Source of the DNA: Acidimicrobiia bacterium
GTDB taxonomy: Bacteria; Acidobacteriota; Vicinamibacteria; Vicinamibacterales; CAVVIG01
Reading direction: 5' to 3'
Assembly: GCA_016871175.1 (NCBI GenBank)
Contig: VFZL01000009.1
Span: 62,001-126,000, forward strand
DNA: 64,000 nucleotides
A model generated the notes under the pieces. It worked only from the letters and a program-made list of their open reading frames with translations. It ran no database searches and was not told where the DNA came from. Position 1 is the stretch's first letter. The number at the start of each line of letters is the position of its first letter. A program made the position numbers and the translations under genes. Of the stretch, positions 39,725 through 48,648 are shown piece by piece.

Positions 39725-40843
39725 TCAGCCAGCCAGCGCCAGGGCTCGATCGACGATGACGCGCGCCGCGTCCGGTTTCGCGAGCGACCGTGCCTCCCGC
39801 GACATCCGGTCTCGGCGAAGCACGTCCGCCGCCAGTGCCAGGATTCGAGCGGCCAGGTGCTCTCCCGTGGCCTCGTTTTGCAGCAACACGTCCGCCGCCC
39901 CTTCCGCGGCCAACGCTTCCGCGTTCTTCCGCTGGTGGTCGTCGGTGGCTGTCGGTAGCGGAATCAGAATCGACGGTTTGCCCGCGGCCGTCAGTTCCGC
40001 CAGCGTCGTCGCTCCGGCGCGACAGACGACCAGGTCCGCCGCATGCAGCCGCCGCCCCATGTCGAACAAGAACGGCTCGACCTCGGCCTGCAGGCCCGCC
40101 TGTTGATACGCCGTTCGGACCGATTCGAGGTCGCGCTCGCCAGTCTGATGTACGACGTGCGGGGCCGGTCGGGCCGCGGCCAGAGTCGGTGCGGCCTCGC
40201 TCATCGCGACGTTGATGGCGTGGGCACCTTGTGAACCGCCGAAGACCAGCACATGGAGACCGGCGCCTGCCGTCGCGACCGGCCTGACCTCCCCGCTCGA
40301 GTACAAGAACTCGGGTCTGACGGGATTGCCGCTGACGAACGCCCTGTCGCCAAAGAACGGTCGGCTGGCCTCGTACGTGACGGCCGCCGCTCGCACCACC
40401 GACGCCAGCAACCGGTTGGTCAGTCCGGGAACCGCGTTCTGTTCCAGCAGCATGGTTGGAATCCTGCGAAGCGCGGCCGCCATCACGACTGGCCCGGAGC
40501 TGTACCCACCGACACCGATGACCAGGTTCGGGCGACGGGCCGACAGCAGGCGCCACGCGTCGGCCAAGCCCAAGGGAATCAGCCACGCGCCACGCACCCG
40601 ATCCGCGAGCGACTTCCCCTTCAGGCCCCCGCTGCGAATGACGTCGAGCTCGAATCCTTCGCGCGGGAGCACGCGGGCCTCGATGCCGCGAGCCGTCCCC
40701 GCGAACGACACCAGCGCATCCGGCCGCCGACGCAGGAGCTCCCGCGCGACGGCGATGCCGGGATAGAGATGTCCCCCGGTGCCGCCGCCGGCAATCACAA
40801 GACGCAGTTGGTCGTTGGGCGTTGGGTGTGAGACGTTGGTCAC
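39725..40843 (-). CDS. murG: UDP-GlcNAc--lipid I N-acetylglucosaminyltransferase
   Basis: 372 aa GT-B transferase that converts lipid I to lipid II at the inner membrane. LVIAGGGTGGHLYPGIAVA (G-loop 1), GVGGYSSGPVV (G-loop 2), LLEQNAVPGLTNRLL, VFGGSQGAHAIN (G-loop 3) and CRAGATTLAELTAAGKPSILIPLP are present. The start is GTG 40843. Its first codons, encoding VTNVSHPTPNDQ, lie inside the GTTGGTC-type phrase repeat, so this N-terminal extension may be repeat-derived. Only 16 bp follow the ftsW stop. Confidence 0.95.
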   Translation of the reverse strand: MTNVSHPTPNDQLRLVIAGGGTGGHLYPGIAVARELLRRRPDALVSFAGTARGIEARVLPREGFELDVIRSGGLKGKSLADRVRGAWLIPLGLADAWRLLSARRPNLVIGVGGYSSGPVVMAAALRRIPTMLLEQNAVPGLTNRLLASVVRAAAVTYEASRPFFGDRAFVSGNPVRPEFLYSSGEVRPVATAGAGLHVLVFGGSQGAHAINVAMSEAAPTLAAARPAPHVVHQTGERDLESVRTAYQQAGLQAEVEPFLFDMGRRLHAADLVVCRAGATTLAELTAAGKPSILIPLPTATDDHQRKNAEALAAEGAADVLLQNEATGEHLAARILALAADVLRRDRMSREARSLAKPDAARVIVDRALALAG

Positions 40844-40858
40844 GGTCGTGGGTCGTTT
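40801..40858. repeat. GTTGGTC/GTTGGGC phrase repeat overlapping the murG start
   Basis: gttggtcgttgggcgttggg, then gacgttggtcacggtcgtgggtcgtttgtc: a degenerate series of GTTGGTC-like words. On the coding (minus) strand it supplies the first about 12 codons of murG and the ftsW-murG gap. It has the same style as 29326-29394. Confidence 0.5.
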
Positions 40859-40859
40859 G

Positions 40860-41960
40860 TCACTCCTCCGTTGAGGCGTGTTGCGAGACATTGAGCAACA
40901 CGCCGATCGCCACCAGATTGATGAGCAATGAGGATCCACCCGAGCTGACGAGCGGCAAGGGAATGCCTTTGGTCGGCATCATGCTCAGCACGACGCTGAT
41001 ATTCACGAGCGCCTGGAGCGACACCATTGTCGTGATACCAAGGGCCACCAGCGAGCCAAACGCATCCGGCGCCTGTGCGGCGATCGTGAAGCCACGCCAC
41101 GCGACGACGCAGAAGCACACGAGCGTCAGGACGGTGCCGATCAGCCCGAGTTCCTCGCCAATCACGGCGTAGATGAAGTCCGTGTGGGGATAGGGCAGGT
41201 AGAAAAGTTTCTGCACCCCATGGGTCAGGCCCTTGCCAAACCGCCCGCCCGTGCCGACAGCCACCAGCGACTGGATGATCTGGAAGCCATCGCCCCGCGG
41301 ATCCGCCCACGGATCCCAAAAAGACATGAGGCGCCGGAAGCGGTACGGGGTCGACACGACGAGGAAGACGACCGCAGGGAGCGCGAGCGTCAACGTGCCA
41401 ATGAAGTAGGCGTAGTCCAGGCCGGCCGCGAACAGCATGACCGCGGCGATCAACGCGATCGTGAGCGCGGTGCCGAAATCCGGCTCGAGCAACACGAGGC
41501 CCACGATGGGCAGCAGGATCACGACGATCGGGAGGATTGCGTCGTTCACGTCATTGACCCGGTGCATCCGGCGCTCCAGGAACGAGGCCGCGAAGAACAC
41601 CACGCTCAGTTTCGCGAGCTCGGACGGCTGAATGCCGAGCCCTCCGACGGAGAACCACCGACGCGCGCTGTTGATCGGCGCGCTGAAGAGCACCGCGATC
41701 AAGGCGACGAAGACGATCGCCAGCGAGGACCAGACGAAGAGTGGTTGTCGGTACGTGCGATAGTCGACACGCATCACCAGCGCCAGGCTCCCCAGTCCGA
41801 GCGCTGCCAAGAGCACCTGCTTGCGCAGAAAGAGGTAGCTGTCGCCATACCGCATCCGGGCGAGCACCTCGGAGGCGCTGTAGACCATCAGCACACCGAG
41901 GAACAGGAGGATCACGGTGGTGATGAACAGCACCCAATCCGATTTCAGCTTGCGGGCCAC
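40860..41960 (-). CDS. ftsW: SEDS peptidoglycan polymerase FtsW
   Basis: 366 aa, about ten transmembrane helices. Polymerises lipid II glycan strands with its cognate class B PBP (FtsI, same cluster). SEDS landmarks: MVYSAS in helix 1, the NSARRWFSVGGLGIQPSELAKLS region, LLEPDFGTALTIALI with the catalytic Asp in EPDFG, HTDFIYAVIGEELGLIG and the C-terminal LPLVSSGGSSLLINLVAIGVL. The start is GTG 41960. A 204-bp gap with an inverted repeat separates it from murD. Confidence 0.95.
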   Translation of the reverse strand: MARKLKSDWVLFITTVILLFLGVLMVYSASEVLARMRYGDSYLFLRKQVLLAALGLGSLALVMRVDYRTYRQPLFVWSSLAIVFVALIAVLFSAPINSARRWFSVGGLGIQPSELAKLSVVFFAASFLERRMHRVNDVNDAILPIVVILLPIVGLVLLEPDFGTALTIALIAAVMLFAAGLDYAYFIGTLTLALPAVVFLVVSTPYRFRRLMSFWDPWADPRGDGFQIIQSLVAVGTGGRFGKGLTHGVQKLFYLPYPHTDFIYAVIGEELGLIGTVLTLVCFCVVAWRGFTIAAQAPDAFGSLVALGITTMVSLQALVNISVVLSMMPTKGIPLPLVSSGGSSLLINLVAIGVLLNVSQHASTEE

Positions 41961-41993
41961 GTCGCGTCCCTCTTCGCCCTTTCCTCTACCATT

Positions 41994-42006
41994 GGCGACT
42001 GTCGCC
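41994..42006. repeat. Small palindrome GGCGAC-T-GTCGCC
   Basis: Perfect 6-bp arms around one base. It shares the GGCGACTGT word with the arms of the adjacent larger inverted repeat. Confidence 0.45.
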
Positions 42007-42017
42007 GATGGTCTCAG

Positions 42018-42144
42018 GCTGAGCGGTCAACAGTCGCCAGCCGGTCCCGGATGGAGGCACCGGCTTCACAGGCCGGGGCAGCCTGCGTTCCCAGCAGCCA
42101 GTCCCGCATCGCGTGGACCTGCTGGCGACTGTTCACCGCTCAGC
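42018..42144. repeat. 24-bp inverted repeat in the ftsW-murD gap
   Basis: Left arm 42018-42041 (begins GCTGAGCGG, ends CAGTCGCCAGC) and right arm 42121-42144 (begins GCTGGCGACTG, ends CCGCTCAGC) are reverse complements at 23 of 24 positions, with a 79-bp centre. It has no coding capacity. It could be a miniature inverted-repeat element, a REP-like unit or a transcript hairpin that modulates the dcw message. It is the only substantial gap inside the cluster. Confidence 0.7.
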
Positions 42145-42164
42145 ACTCGCCTTCTCTACCCCCT

Positions 42165-43580
42165 CTACTCCTGCCGTCGTCCGTGACGTTCCTCGTCGTT
42201 CGTGCGACCGACGACCCGCGCGACCTCGGCCTTGAACTGCTGGCCGCGCTCTGCGTAGTCGCGAAACATGTCGAAGCTGGCGCACGCGGGCGCCAACAAC
42301 ACCACACCCTTCGGCCGCGCCAAGGCGAACGCAGCGTCGACGGCCGCACCGAGCGTCGACGCCCGATGCACGGGCACCACACCGCTCAGGGCGTCGGCCA
42401 CGAGATCGGCGGCTTCGCCGATGGTCACCACGGCTCTCGCCCGCTCCGCGAGCGGACCGCGCAACAGCCTGAGATCGCCGCCCTTGAATCGTCCCCCGAT
42501 GATCGGAATCAGATCGCGGTCGAAGCTCTCGATGGCGTGCAGCGCCGCATCGACATTCGTCGCCTTCGAATCATTGACGAAGCGGACGCCTTCGGCCTCG
42601 GCGACGAGCTCCATGGCGTGCTCGAGCCCACGAAACTCGTCGACGGCTGCCGTCATGGCGGCTGGCGACGCCCCGGCCAATCGACCCACGGTGGCCGCCG
42701 CCAGCACGTCGTCCACGAGATGAGACCCGAGGAGGTGCACAGCCGAGAGCGGCACGAGCGGTTCGGTACCACGTTCAGTGCGATAAACGACCCAGCCGCC
42801 CTCCACCGCGGTACCGGGACCGACGAGCTCGTGACGGCTGAAGCACCTGATGGCCGCGCGCCCAGTCCGTGCGAGCCTCAGGACCGTCGGGTCGTCCACG
42901 TTGATCACCGCCCAGTCGTCCCCGTTCTGGTTCTCGAAGATGCGACCCTTCGCGGCCGCGTACGCGTCGACACTCGGGTGTCGATCCAAGTGATCCGGCG
43001 AGAAGTTCAGCATCACAGCGATCCACGGGTGAAACGTCTGGATCTGCTCCAATTGGAAGCTGCTCGTCTCGACCACGTGAAGCGTGGCTGGTGTGGACCG
43101 TTCGATCTGTCCGCTGAGCGGTGCGCCAATGTTGCCGCCAACCGTGACGTCGAATCCGGCCGCATCCAGCATGCGTCCGGTGAGCGCGGTCGTCGTGGAC
43201 TTCCCTTTCGTGCCCGTGATCGCGATCACGCGACCCCGCAAGAAACGGAATGCGAACTCGATTTCGCCGAGCACCGGCACGCCCGCCGTGCGAGCAGCCT
43301 CGATCACCGGCAACGCAGGTGGGACGCCCGGACTGAGGACCACAAGATCCGCGTTGGCGAAGGTCTCCGGTCGATGGCCGCCGAGCTCGAGCTCGACACC
43401 CAACGACCGCAAGCGCTCGCTCGCCGCTTCGTCCGCCAGGTCTGCGCGCAGGTCGGACACGGTCACGCGAGCGCCACGACGCACCAGGAACTCCGCCGCC
43501 GCGATGCCACTGCGGGCCGCGCCGGCCACCGTCACGCGGCGGCCCTCCACGTCGAGTACGTGCGGATTCGAGCGTCCCAT
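42165..43580 (-). CDS. murD: UDP-N-acetylmuramoylalanine--D-glutamate ligase
   Basis: 471 aa Mur ligase adding D-Glu. VTVAGAARSGIAAAEFLVRRGARVTVSD (N-terminal Rossmann), AITGTKGKSTTTALT (P-loop), VETSSFQLEQIQTFHP, LNFSPDHLDRHPSVDAYAAAKGRI, FVNDSKATNVDAALHAIESF and LLAPACASFDMFRDYAERGQQFK are characteristic. ATG 43580 overlaps the mraY stop (TGATG); a GTG one codon upstream is an alternative. Confidence 0.95.
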   Translation of the reverse strand: MGRSNPHVLDVEGRRVTVAGAARSGIAAAEFLVRRGARVTVSDLRADLADEAASERLRSLGVELELGGHRPETFANADLVVLSPGVPPALPVIEAARTAGVPVLGEIEFAFRFLRGRVIAITGTKGKSTTTALTGRMLDAAGFDVTVGGNIGAPLSGQIERSTPATLHVVETSSFQLEQIQTFHPWIAVMLNFSPDHLDRHPSVDAYAAAKGRIFENQNGDDWAVINVDDPTVLRLARTGRAAIRCFSRHELVGPGTAVEGGWVVYRTERGTEPLVPLSAVHLLGSHLVDDVLAAATVGRLAGASPAAMTAAVDEFRGLEHAMELVAEAEGVRFVNDSKATNVDAALHAIESFDRDLIPIIGGRFKGGDLRLLRGPLAERARAVVTIGEAADLVADALSGVVPVHRASTLGAAVDAAFALARPKGVVLLAPACASFDMFRDYAERGQQFKAEVARVVGRTNDEERHGRRQE

Positions 43581-44665
43581 CACCGTAGCTTCAACGTCGT
43601 GAGGCTGAGCAGCGCAAACAGGATGCCGACGATCACGAACCGCGTGATCACCTTCGGCTCACTCCAGCCGATCAGCTCGAAATGGTGGTGCAGCGGCGCC
43701 ATGCGAAACACGCGTTGACCGGTCAACTTGAACGAGGCCACCTGAATGATGACGGACAGCCCTTCGATGACGAACACTCCGCCGACGATGCCGAGCAACA
43801 GCTCCTGCTTGATGAGGATCGCGACGGTTCCCAGCGCGCCGCCCAAGGCGAGAGAGCCGACATCACCCATGAAGATCTCTGCCGGATAGGAGTTGAACCA
43901 GAGGAAGCCGAGCGATGCGCCGACCAGCGCGCCGCAGAACACCGTCAGCTCTGCCGACTGCGGAAAGCGCACCAGCAGCAGGTACTCGGCGAACTCGCGG
44001 TGCCCGGTGACATAGGCAAGTGCGGTAAACGCGGCCGCCGAGATGGCGAATGTGCTGATCGCCAGACCATCGAGGCCGTCGGTGAGGTTCACGGTGTTTG
44101 ACGCTGCGACCAGCACGAAGATCGTGAACGGCACGTACATCACGCCTAGGTCAGGAATCAGCCGCTTTAAGAACGGAAAGATCAGGCGAGTGTTGTAGTC
44201 GCCGCTCTGCGCCAGCACCAGCAGCACGACGCCGACGGCGAGCCCGATCGCAACCTGCCAGCCCATCTTGTAGCGCGGCAACAGGCCGTGGTGGGAGCGA
44301 CGGACGATCTTCAGGTAGTCGTCGGCAAAGCCCACGGCCCCGAACGCCGCTGTCGTGAGGACCGCAATCCACACGTACGCGTTCGTCAGGTCCGCCCAGA
44401 GCAAGGTGGGTCCAAGTGACGCCGCCAGAATGAGCAATCCGCCCATCGTCGGCGTTCCGGCCTTGGCCTTGTGGGAGGTCGGCCCTTCCTGGCGGATGAC
44501 CTGGCCGATCTGAAACTCACGGACCTTGCGAATCATGTAGGGACCCAGCAGCAGACTAATCGCCAGCGCAGACATGCTGGCCGCGGCCGTGCGAAATGTG
44601 ATGTAGCGCGTCACGTTCAACACGCTGATCTCGGTGTGGAAGGGGTAGAGGAGGTGATACAACAT
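43580..44665 (-). CDS. mraY: Phospho-N-acetylmuramoyl-pentapeptide transferase
   Basis: 361 aa, ten transmembrane helices. Makes lipid I from UDP-MurNAc-pentapeptide and undecaprenyl phosphate. Catalytic motifs: FADDYLKIVRRSHHGL, NTVNLTDGLDGLA, FLWFNSYPAEIFMGDVGSLALGG and MAPLHHHFELIGWSEPKVITRFVIVG. ATG 44665 has a GGAGGA ribosome site. It lies only 11 bp after the murE stop, so murF, which normally sits here, is missing from the cluster. Confidence 0.96.
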   Translation of the reverse strand: MLYHLLYPFHTEISVLNVTRYITFRTAAASMSALAISLLLGPYMIRKVREFQIGQVIRQEGPTSHKAKAGTPTMGGLLILAASLGPTLLWADLTNAYVWIAVLTTAAFGAVGFADDYLKIVRRSHHGLLPRYKMGWQVAIGLAVGVVLLVLAQSGDYNTRLIFPFLKRLIPDLGVMYVPFTIFVLVAASNTVNLTDGLDGLAISTFAISAAAFTALAYVTGHREFAEYLLLVRFPQSAELTVFCGALVGASLGFLWFNSYPAEIFMGDVGSLALGGALGTVAILIKQELLLGIVGGVFVIEGLSVIIQVASFKLTGQRVFRMAPLHHHFELIGWSEPKVITRFVIVGILFALLSLTTLKLR

Positions 44666-44676
44666 CGCGTCTCCTC

Positions 44677-46191
44677 CTACGCGACGCTCGAGTTGCTGCG
44701 CCGACACGCAAGCGCTTCTCGAGCGACCGCCACGTCGTCGAATGGCAGCACACGATCCCCAATGACTTGATACTTCTCGTGTCCCTTCCCCGCGATGAGG
44801 ACCACATCGCCTGGTCGAGCCAGCTCGATCGCCCGTGCGATGGCGGCGCGCCGATCCAGGATCGCCAGGAACCGCTGGCTCGCGTCGCGACGCGTATCCG
44901 GCGTAATCCCCCGCTGAATCTCCTCGATGATCCGAGCCGGGTCCTCGCTTCGCGGATTGTCCGACGTGATGAGGATGAGATCGCTGAGTCGCCCGGCGAC
45001 GGCGCCCATGAGCGGCCGCTTCGTCCTGTCGCGGTCGCCGCCACAGCCGAACACGGTGATCAGCCGGCCCTTGGTCAGCGGCCGAGCCGTCTCCAACACG
45101 TTGCGCAACGCATCGTCGGTGTGCGCGTAGTCGACGACCACCGTGACGCCGTCGGTCGGCGCGGATACCACCTCGAAGCGGCCGGGTACGCCCTCGAGCG
45201 ACGTGATGCCGCGTTCGATGGCCTCACCGGGGAACTCGAGGGCAGTGCCGGTCGCGGCCGCGGCCAGGATATTCGACACGTTCGGCCGCCCGACGAGAGA
45301 CGACCGGGCGCGCAGTGTGCCGCGAGGCGTGCGGATGTCGAATGTCAACCCGTCGAGAGAGAACGTCACGGGCCCAGCCGTCACGTCGGCGGGCCGATGC
45401 ATCCCGTACGTGACCGGTCGCGCGCACATGGCGACGAGCGCGGCGGCCCGTGGATCGTCCGCATTGATGAGGCCAGGCGCACCTGGCGGCAGCATCTCGA
45501 AGAGCCGCTGCTTCGCCTCGAAATAGGACTCCATGTCGCCGTGGAAGTCCAAGTGATCGCGGGTGAGGTTGGTGAACACACCCGCCGATAAGTGAATCCC
45601 GTCCACGCGACGAAGTGCCAGCGCGTGTGACGACACTTCCATGACACAGGCACGACATCCACGATCGACCATGTCGCGGAGGAGCGCCTGGACGTCCGGG
45701 GCCTCTGGCGTGGTGTGGGTCGCTTCGCGGACCTCGGTGCCAATCCTGTAGCCCACCGTGCCCAGGAGTCCGCACGGCAAACCGGCCGCGTCCAGGATCG
45801 ACGCCACCAAGTGAGCCGTCGTCGTCTTGCCGTTGGTGCCCGTGATCCCGACGACCATCATGTCGCCACTGGGATGACGGGCGAAGGCATCGGCCAAGAG
45901 CGCAAGCGCCAGACGACCGTCGCTGACCTGCACCCAGCGCGCGCCGAGATCGGCTGGCGCCGCTTGTTCAGACACGACACACAGCGCGCCACGTTCGAGC
46001 GCCTGCCGCGCGAAATCGGAGCCGTCGGTGCGTTGACCGCGGAGCGCAACGAACACGTGCCCACGCTCGACTCGACGGGAGTCGTGCGTGACCCCCGTCA
46101 TGTTCTCGCCGGCCGAACCGGTCGCGGGTGCCGAAGTGGCCACGACCAGGCGCCGTGCGACGAGCCGCTCGTGCAAGACGGACCACGTCAT
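44677..46191 (-). CDS. murE: UDP-MurNAc-L-Ala-D-Glu--diamino-acid ligase
   Basis: 504 aa Mur ligase adding the third stem residue. GITGTNGKTTTAHLVASIL (P-loop), HTTPEAPDVQALL, MEVSSHALALRRVDGI, FTNLTRDHLDFHGDMESYFEAK and FGCGGDRDRTKRPLMG are present. The substrate motif reads DNPRSEDP, the form associated with meso-diaminopimelate rather than L-lysine. ATG 46191 overlaps the ftsI stop by 4 bp. It ends with TAG. Confidence 0.95.
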   Translation of the reverse strand: MTWSVLHERLVARRLVVATSAPATGSAGENMTGVTHDSRRVERGHVFVALRGQRTDGSDFARQALERGALCVVSEQAAPADLGARWVQVSDGRLALALLADAFARHPSGDMMVVGITGTNGKTTTAHLVASILDAAGLPCGLLGTVGYRIGTEVREATHTTPEAPDVQALLRDMVDRGCRACVMEVSSHALALRRVDGIHLSAGVFTNLTRDHLDFHGDMESYFEAKQRLFEMLPPGAPGLINADDPRAAALVAMCARPVTYGMHRPADVTAGPVTFSLDGLTFDIRTPRGTLRARSSLVGRPNVSNILAAAATGTALEFPGEAIERGITSLEGVPGRFEVVSAPTDGVTVVVDYAHTDDALRNVLETARPLTKGRLITVFGCGGDRDRTKRPLMGAVAGRLSDLILITSDNPRSEDPARIIEEIQRGITPDTRRDASQRFLAILDRRAAIARAIELARPGDVVLIAGKGHEKYQVIGDRVLPFDDVAVAREALACRRSNSSVA

Positions 46192-48257
46192 GGTCTGGCC
46201 GTGGACTCCGGTTCGCGCCGGGCGTGCAGCCGGCCCAGCACCAGGCGACAGTCCGCCCCAGCGTGCAAGGCCGTTCCGGCTTGGGGCGTCTGTCCGATGA
46301 CGAAGCCATCGCCGATGAGCCGTGGCGTCAACCCGTGCTGTACCAGCGTCCGAACCGCGTCGCGCGCGCTCAGGCCGGCCACATCCGGCATCACATCCGC
46401 TGTCGGCGCCGGGCCGGTCGCCACTGTTGGCTGGACCTCGACTTTCGGGGGGGCGGGCGTCTCACGCGCCACGAGCACGGCTGGCGCAGGGTTCAGTGTC
46501 GGTGGCACACCGAGATGTCGCAAGGCAGCCTCGGCGATACGTCTGAAGATGGGCGCCGACACGGTGCCGCCGTAGTACGTGCCAGCGCGGGGCGAGTCGA
46601 CCACGACGATGATCGCGAGGGCCGGATTGCGCGACGGCACGAAGCCGACGAATGAGGCGTTGTAGTCCTGCTTCGAGTAGCGCCCGTCGACCAGTTTGGC
46701 TGCCGTACCGGTCTTACCCGCGACGACGTAGCCGGGAATCTGCGCGGACTTGGCGGTGCCGCGCTCGACCACCCCTTCCATGATGCCGGTCAAGGTCGCG
46801 GCCGTATCGACGTCGATGACCCGACGCGCGACCTTCGGTGGGACCGGGTAGCGCAGCTGATCGCGGTAGACGGCGCCGATGACCCGCGGCTCCATCAGCT
46901 CGCCGCCGGTGGCGACGGCGCTCGCGGCGGTCACCATCTGGAGCGGCGTCACGCCGACCTGATACCCCATCGACACCGACGCAAGCGCGCTCTCGGTCCA
47001 CTTCGCCGAGTCCCAGACGATCCCGGGTGACTCGCTGGGAAAATCGGGAGAGGTCGGTCTGCCGAATCCGTAACGCTGCACGTATTCGCTCAAGCGCTCG
47101 GTGCCCAGCCTGAAACCGATCTTGATGGCGCCGACGTTGCTCGAGTTCACGATGACATCAGCAAACGACAACACGTTGTAGCGGTGGTCGTCGTGCACCA
47201 CACGATTGCCAATCTTGATCCGGCCGCCGCTCACGTCGATCGCTTCGTCGATCGGCACGACCTTCTCCTGCAGGGCGGCCGACGCCGTGACGATCTTGAA
47301 TGTCGAACCCGGTTCGAAGAGGTCTTGGACCGCTCGATTCCGGCGCTCGATCTCCGAGGCCTGCCGATACCCGTTGGGGTCGAAGGTCGGCTCGTTCGCC
47401 ATCGCCAGGATTTCGCCCGTTCGCGGATTCATGACGATGGCGGAACCGCCGGCGGCACGACTTGCGAGCACGCCGGCCCGCAGCTCGCGCTCGGCCAAGT
47501 GCTGCAGGTACGTGTCGATCGTCAACTCGAGCGATGCGCCGGTGGTCGGCGGTTGCTCCTCGCGGCTGAACACCATGCCCTTGGCGTCAGACTGCACGAG
47601 CGTGATCCCGCTCTGTCCCTCGATCAGCCTGTTGTAGGTGTGCTCGATGCCACCGAGTCCATGGTGTTCCGTGCCGACGTAGCCCAGCACGTGCGCCGCC
47701 AGCGTACCGTTCGGATAGAAGCGTCGGCTCTCCGGCATGAACCCGATGCCCTTGAGGTTGAGCGCGCGGACGCGGGCGGCCTGCGCACGATCGGCAAGTC
47801 GCCGCACGAACGCAAATGCCGGCAGGCGGCCCATGCGCTCAACGAGCGTCCTGCGCTCCTCGGCCGTGCAGTCGCGCAGCGCGGCGCACACTTTGGTCAC
47901 CGTGGCCACGATCCAGGCCTCCCGATCCGCCTTGGCGATCTCGCCGGACACAGCGTAGATCGTGTCTGCCTCGGCGCTCATGGCGAGGACGCGGCCGTGA
48001 CGGTCGACGATGTCTCCGCGCTTGGCGGCGGACTTGACCGTGCGGTTGTGCTGCCGTTCGGCGATGGCCTGGAGATCGTCGTATTGGCCCACTTGAAGCT
48101 GCACGAGTCGACCGACGATGGCGAGGGCCCAGAACACGCCACCGAAGCTGGCCATGCGCACACGGCGCCTCATCACGCCGCGCCAATCGACGGCGTCCCG
48201 AGCCGTCGTCGACTCGCGAGTCGGCCGGCGCCGCCATCGGTCGAGGAGTCTCCTCAC
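46188..48257 (-). CDS. ftsI: Division transpeptidase FtsI (class B PBP) with C-terminal PASTA domain
   Basis: 689 aa. Cytoplasmic basic start, one transmembrane helix (about 37-55), dimerisation/pedestal region, then the transpeptidase with S318-T-F-K321, S372-S-N and K515-T-G-T-A motifs. A Pro/Ala linker (about 590-615) leads to a PASTA domain (DVMPDVAGLSARDAVRTLVQHGLTPRL, about 615-680). It cross-links septal peptidoglycan with FtsW. The PASTA tail is absent in proteobacterial FtsI and probably binds uncross-linked wall. Its start lies 4 bp inside ftsL. Confidence 0.95.
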   Translation of the reverse strand: MRRLLDRWRRRPTRESTTARDAVDWRGVMRRRVRMASFGGVFWALAIVGRLVQLQVGQYDDLQAIAERQHNRTVKSAAKRGDIVDRHGRVLAMSAEADTIYAVSGEIAKADREAWIVATVTKVCAALRDCTAEERRTLVERMGRLPAFAFVRRLADRAQAARVRALNLKGIGFMPESRRFYPNGTLAAHVLGYVGTEHHGLGGIEHTYNRLIEGQSGITLVQSDAKGMVFSREEQPPTTGASLELTIDTYLQHLAERELRAGVLASRAAGGSAIVMNPRTGEILAMANEPTFDPNGYRQASEIERRNRAVQDLFEPGSTFKIVTASAALQEKVVPIDEAIDVSGGRIKIGNRVVHDDHRYNVLSFADVIVNSSNVGAIKIGFRLGTERLSEYVQRYGFGRPTSPDFPSESPGIVWDSAKWTESALASVSMGYQVGVTPLQMVTAASAVATGGELMEPRVIGAVYRDQLRYPVPPKVARRVIDVDTAATLTGIMEGVVERGTAKSAQIPGYVVAGKTGTAAKLVDGRYSKQDYNASFVGFVPSRNPALAIIVVVDSPRAGTYYGGTVSAPIFRRIAEAALRHLGVPPTLNPAPAVLVARETPAPPKVEVQPTVATGPAPTADVMPDVAGLSARDAVRTLVQHGLTPRLIGDGFVIGQTPQAGTALHAGADCRLVLGRLHARREPESTARP

Positions 48258-48640
48258 CGCCGTGCCACCACAGAGGCCGGCGGCGGGTCCGAGGGCTGGA
48301 CACGCTCGAGGATCACGGTGTTCTCGCGGGATGGCGGCACGAGGCGCAACGTGCCGAGGGCCAGCGCTTCGATGCGCTGTGGCGCGCGCAACGTCTCGTA
48401 ATCCAGGCGCAATTGCCGGCGCGCCTCTTCAGCGATCGCGCGCTCCTGTTCAACCTTGCCGAGCTCGTATCCATGTTCCAGGTGGGCGAACCGTTGCCAG
48501 GTCCAGAACAGCAGAGCGATGGCAGCCAGACCAATGACACCGACCAACCCCCACAGCTCGCGATGGCGGTGATGATCCAGCTCGCGCATGATCGTGTTGT
48601 TCCGGACGTCCTTCTTGATGGCGTACGCGAAAGGCTCCAT
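48254..48640 (-). CDS. ftsL: FtsL-like cell division protein
   Basis: 128 aa bitopic protein: short cytoplasmic N-terminus, a transmembrane helix at about residues 29-48 (GLVGVIGLAAIALLFWTW), then a coiled-coil-prone segment (HLEHGYELGKVEQERAIAEEARRQLRLDYETL) and a proline-containing C-terminus. Sequence identity in FtsL is always low; the call rests on size, topology and position between rsmH and ftsI. It starts at ATG 48640, 8 bp after the rsmH stop. Confidence 0.82.
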   Translation of the reverse strand: MEPFAYAIKKDVRNNTIMRELDHHRHRELWGLVGVIGLAAIALLFWTWQRFAHLEHGYELGKVEQERAIAEEARRQLRLDYETLRAPQRIEALALGTLRLVPPSRENTVILERVQPSDPPPASVVARR

Positions 48641-48648
48641 ACCTCCAC

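Noticed and set aside
41184-43718. Plus-strand open frame of 844 codons
   Set aside because: Antisense to ftsW and murD, both confidently identified; the translation is Arg/His-rich shadow sequence.
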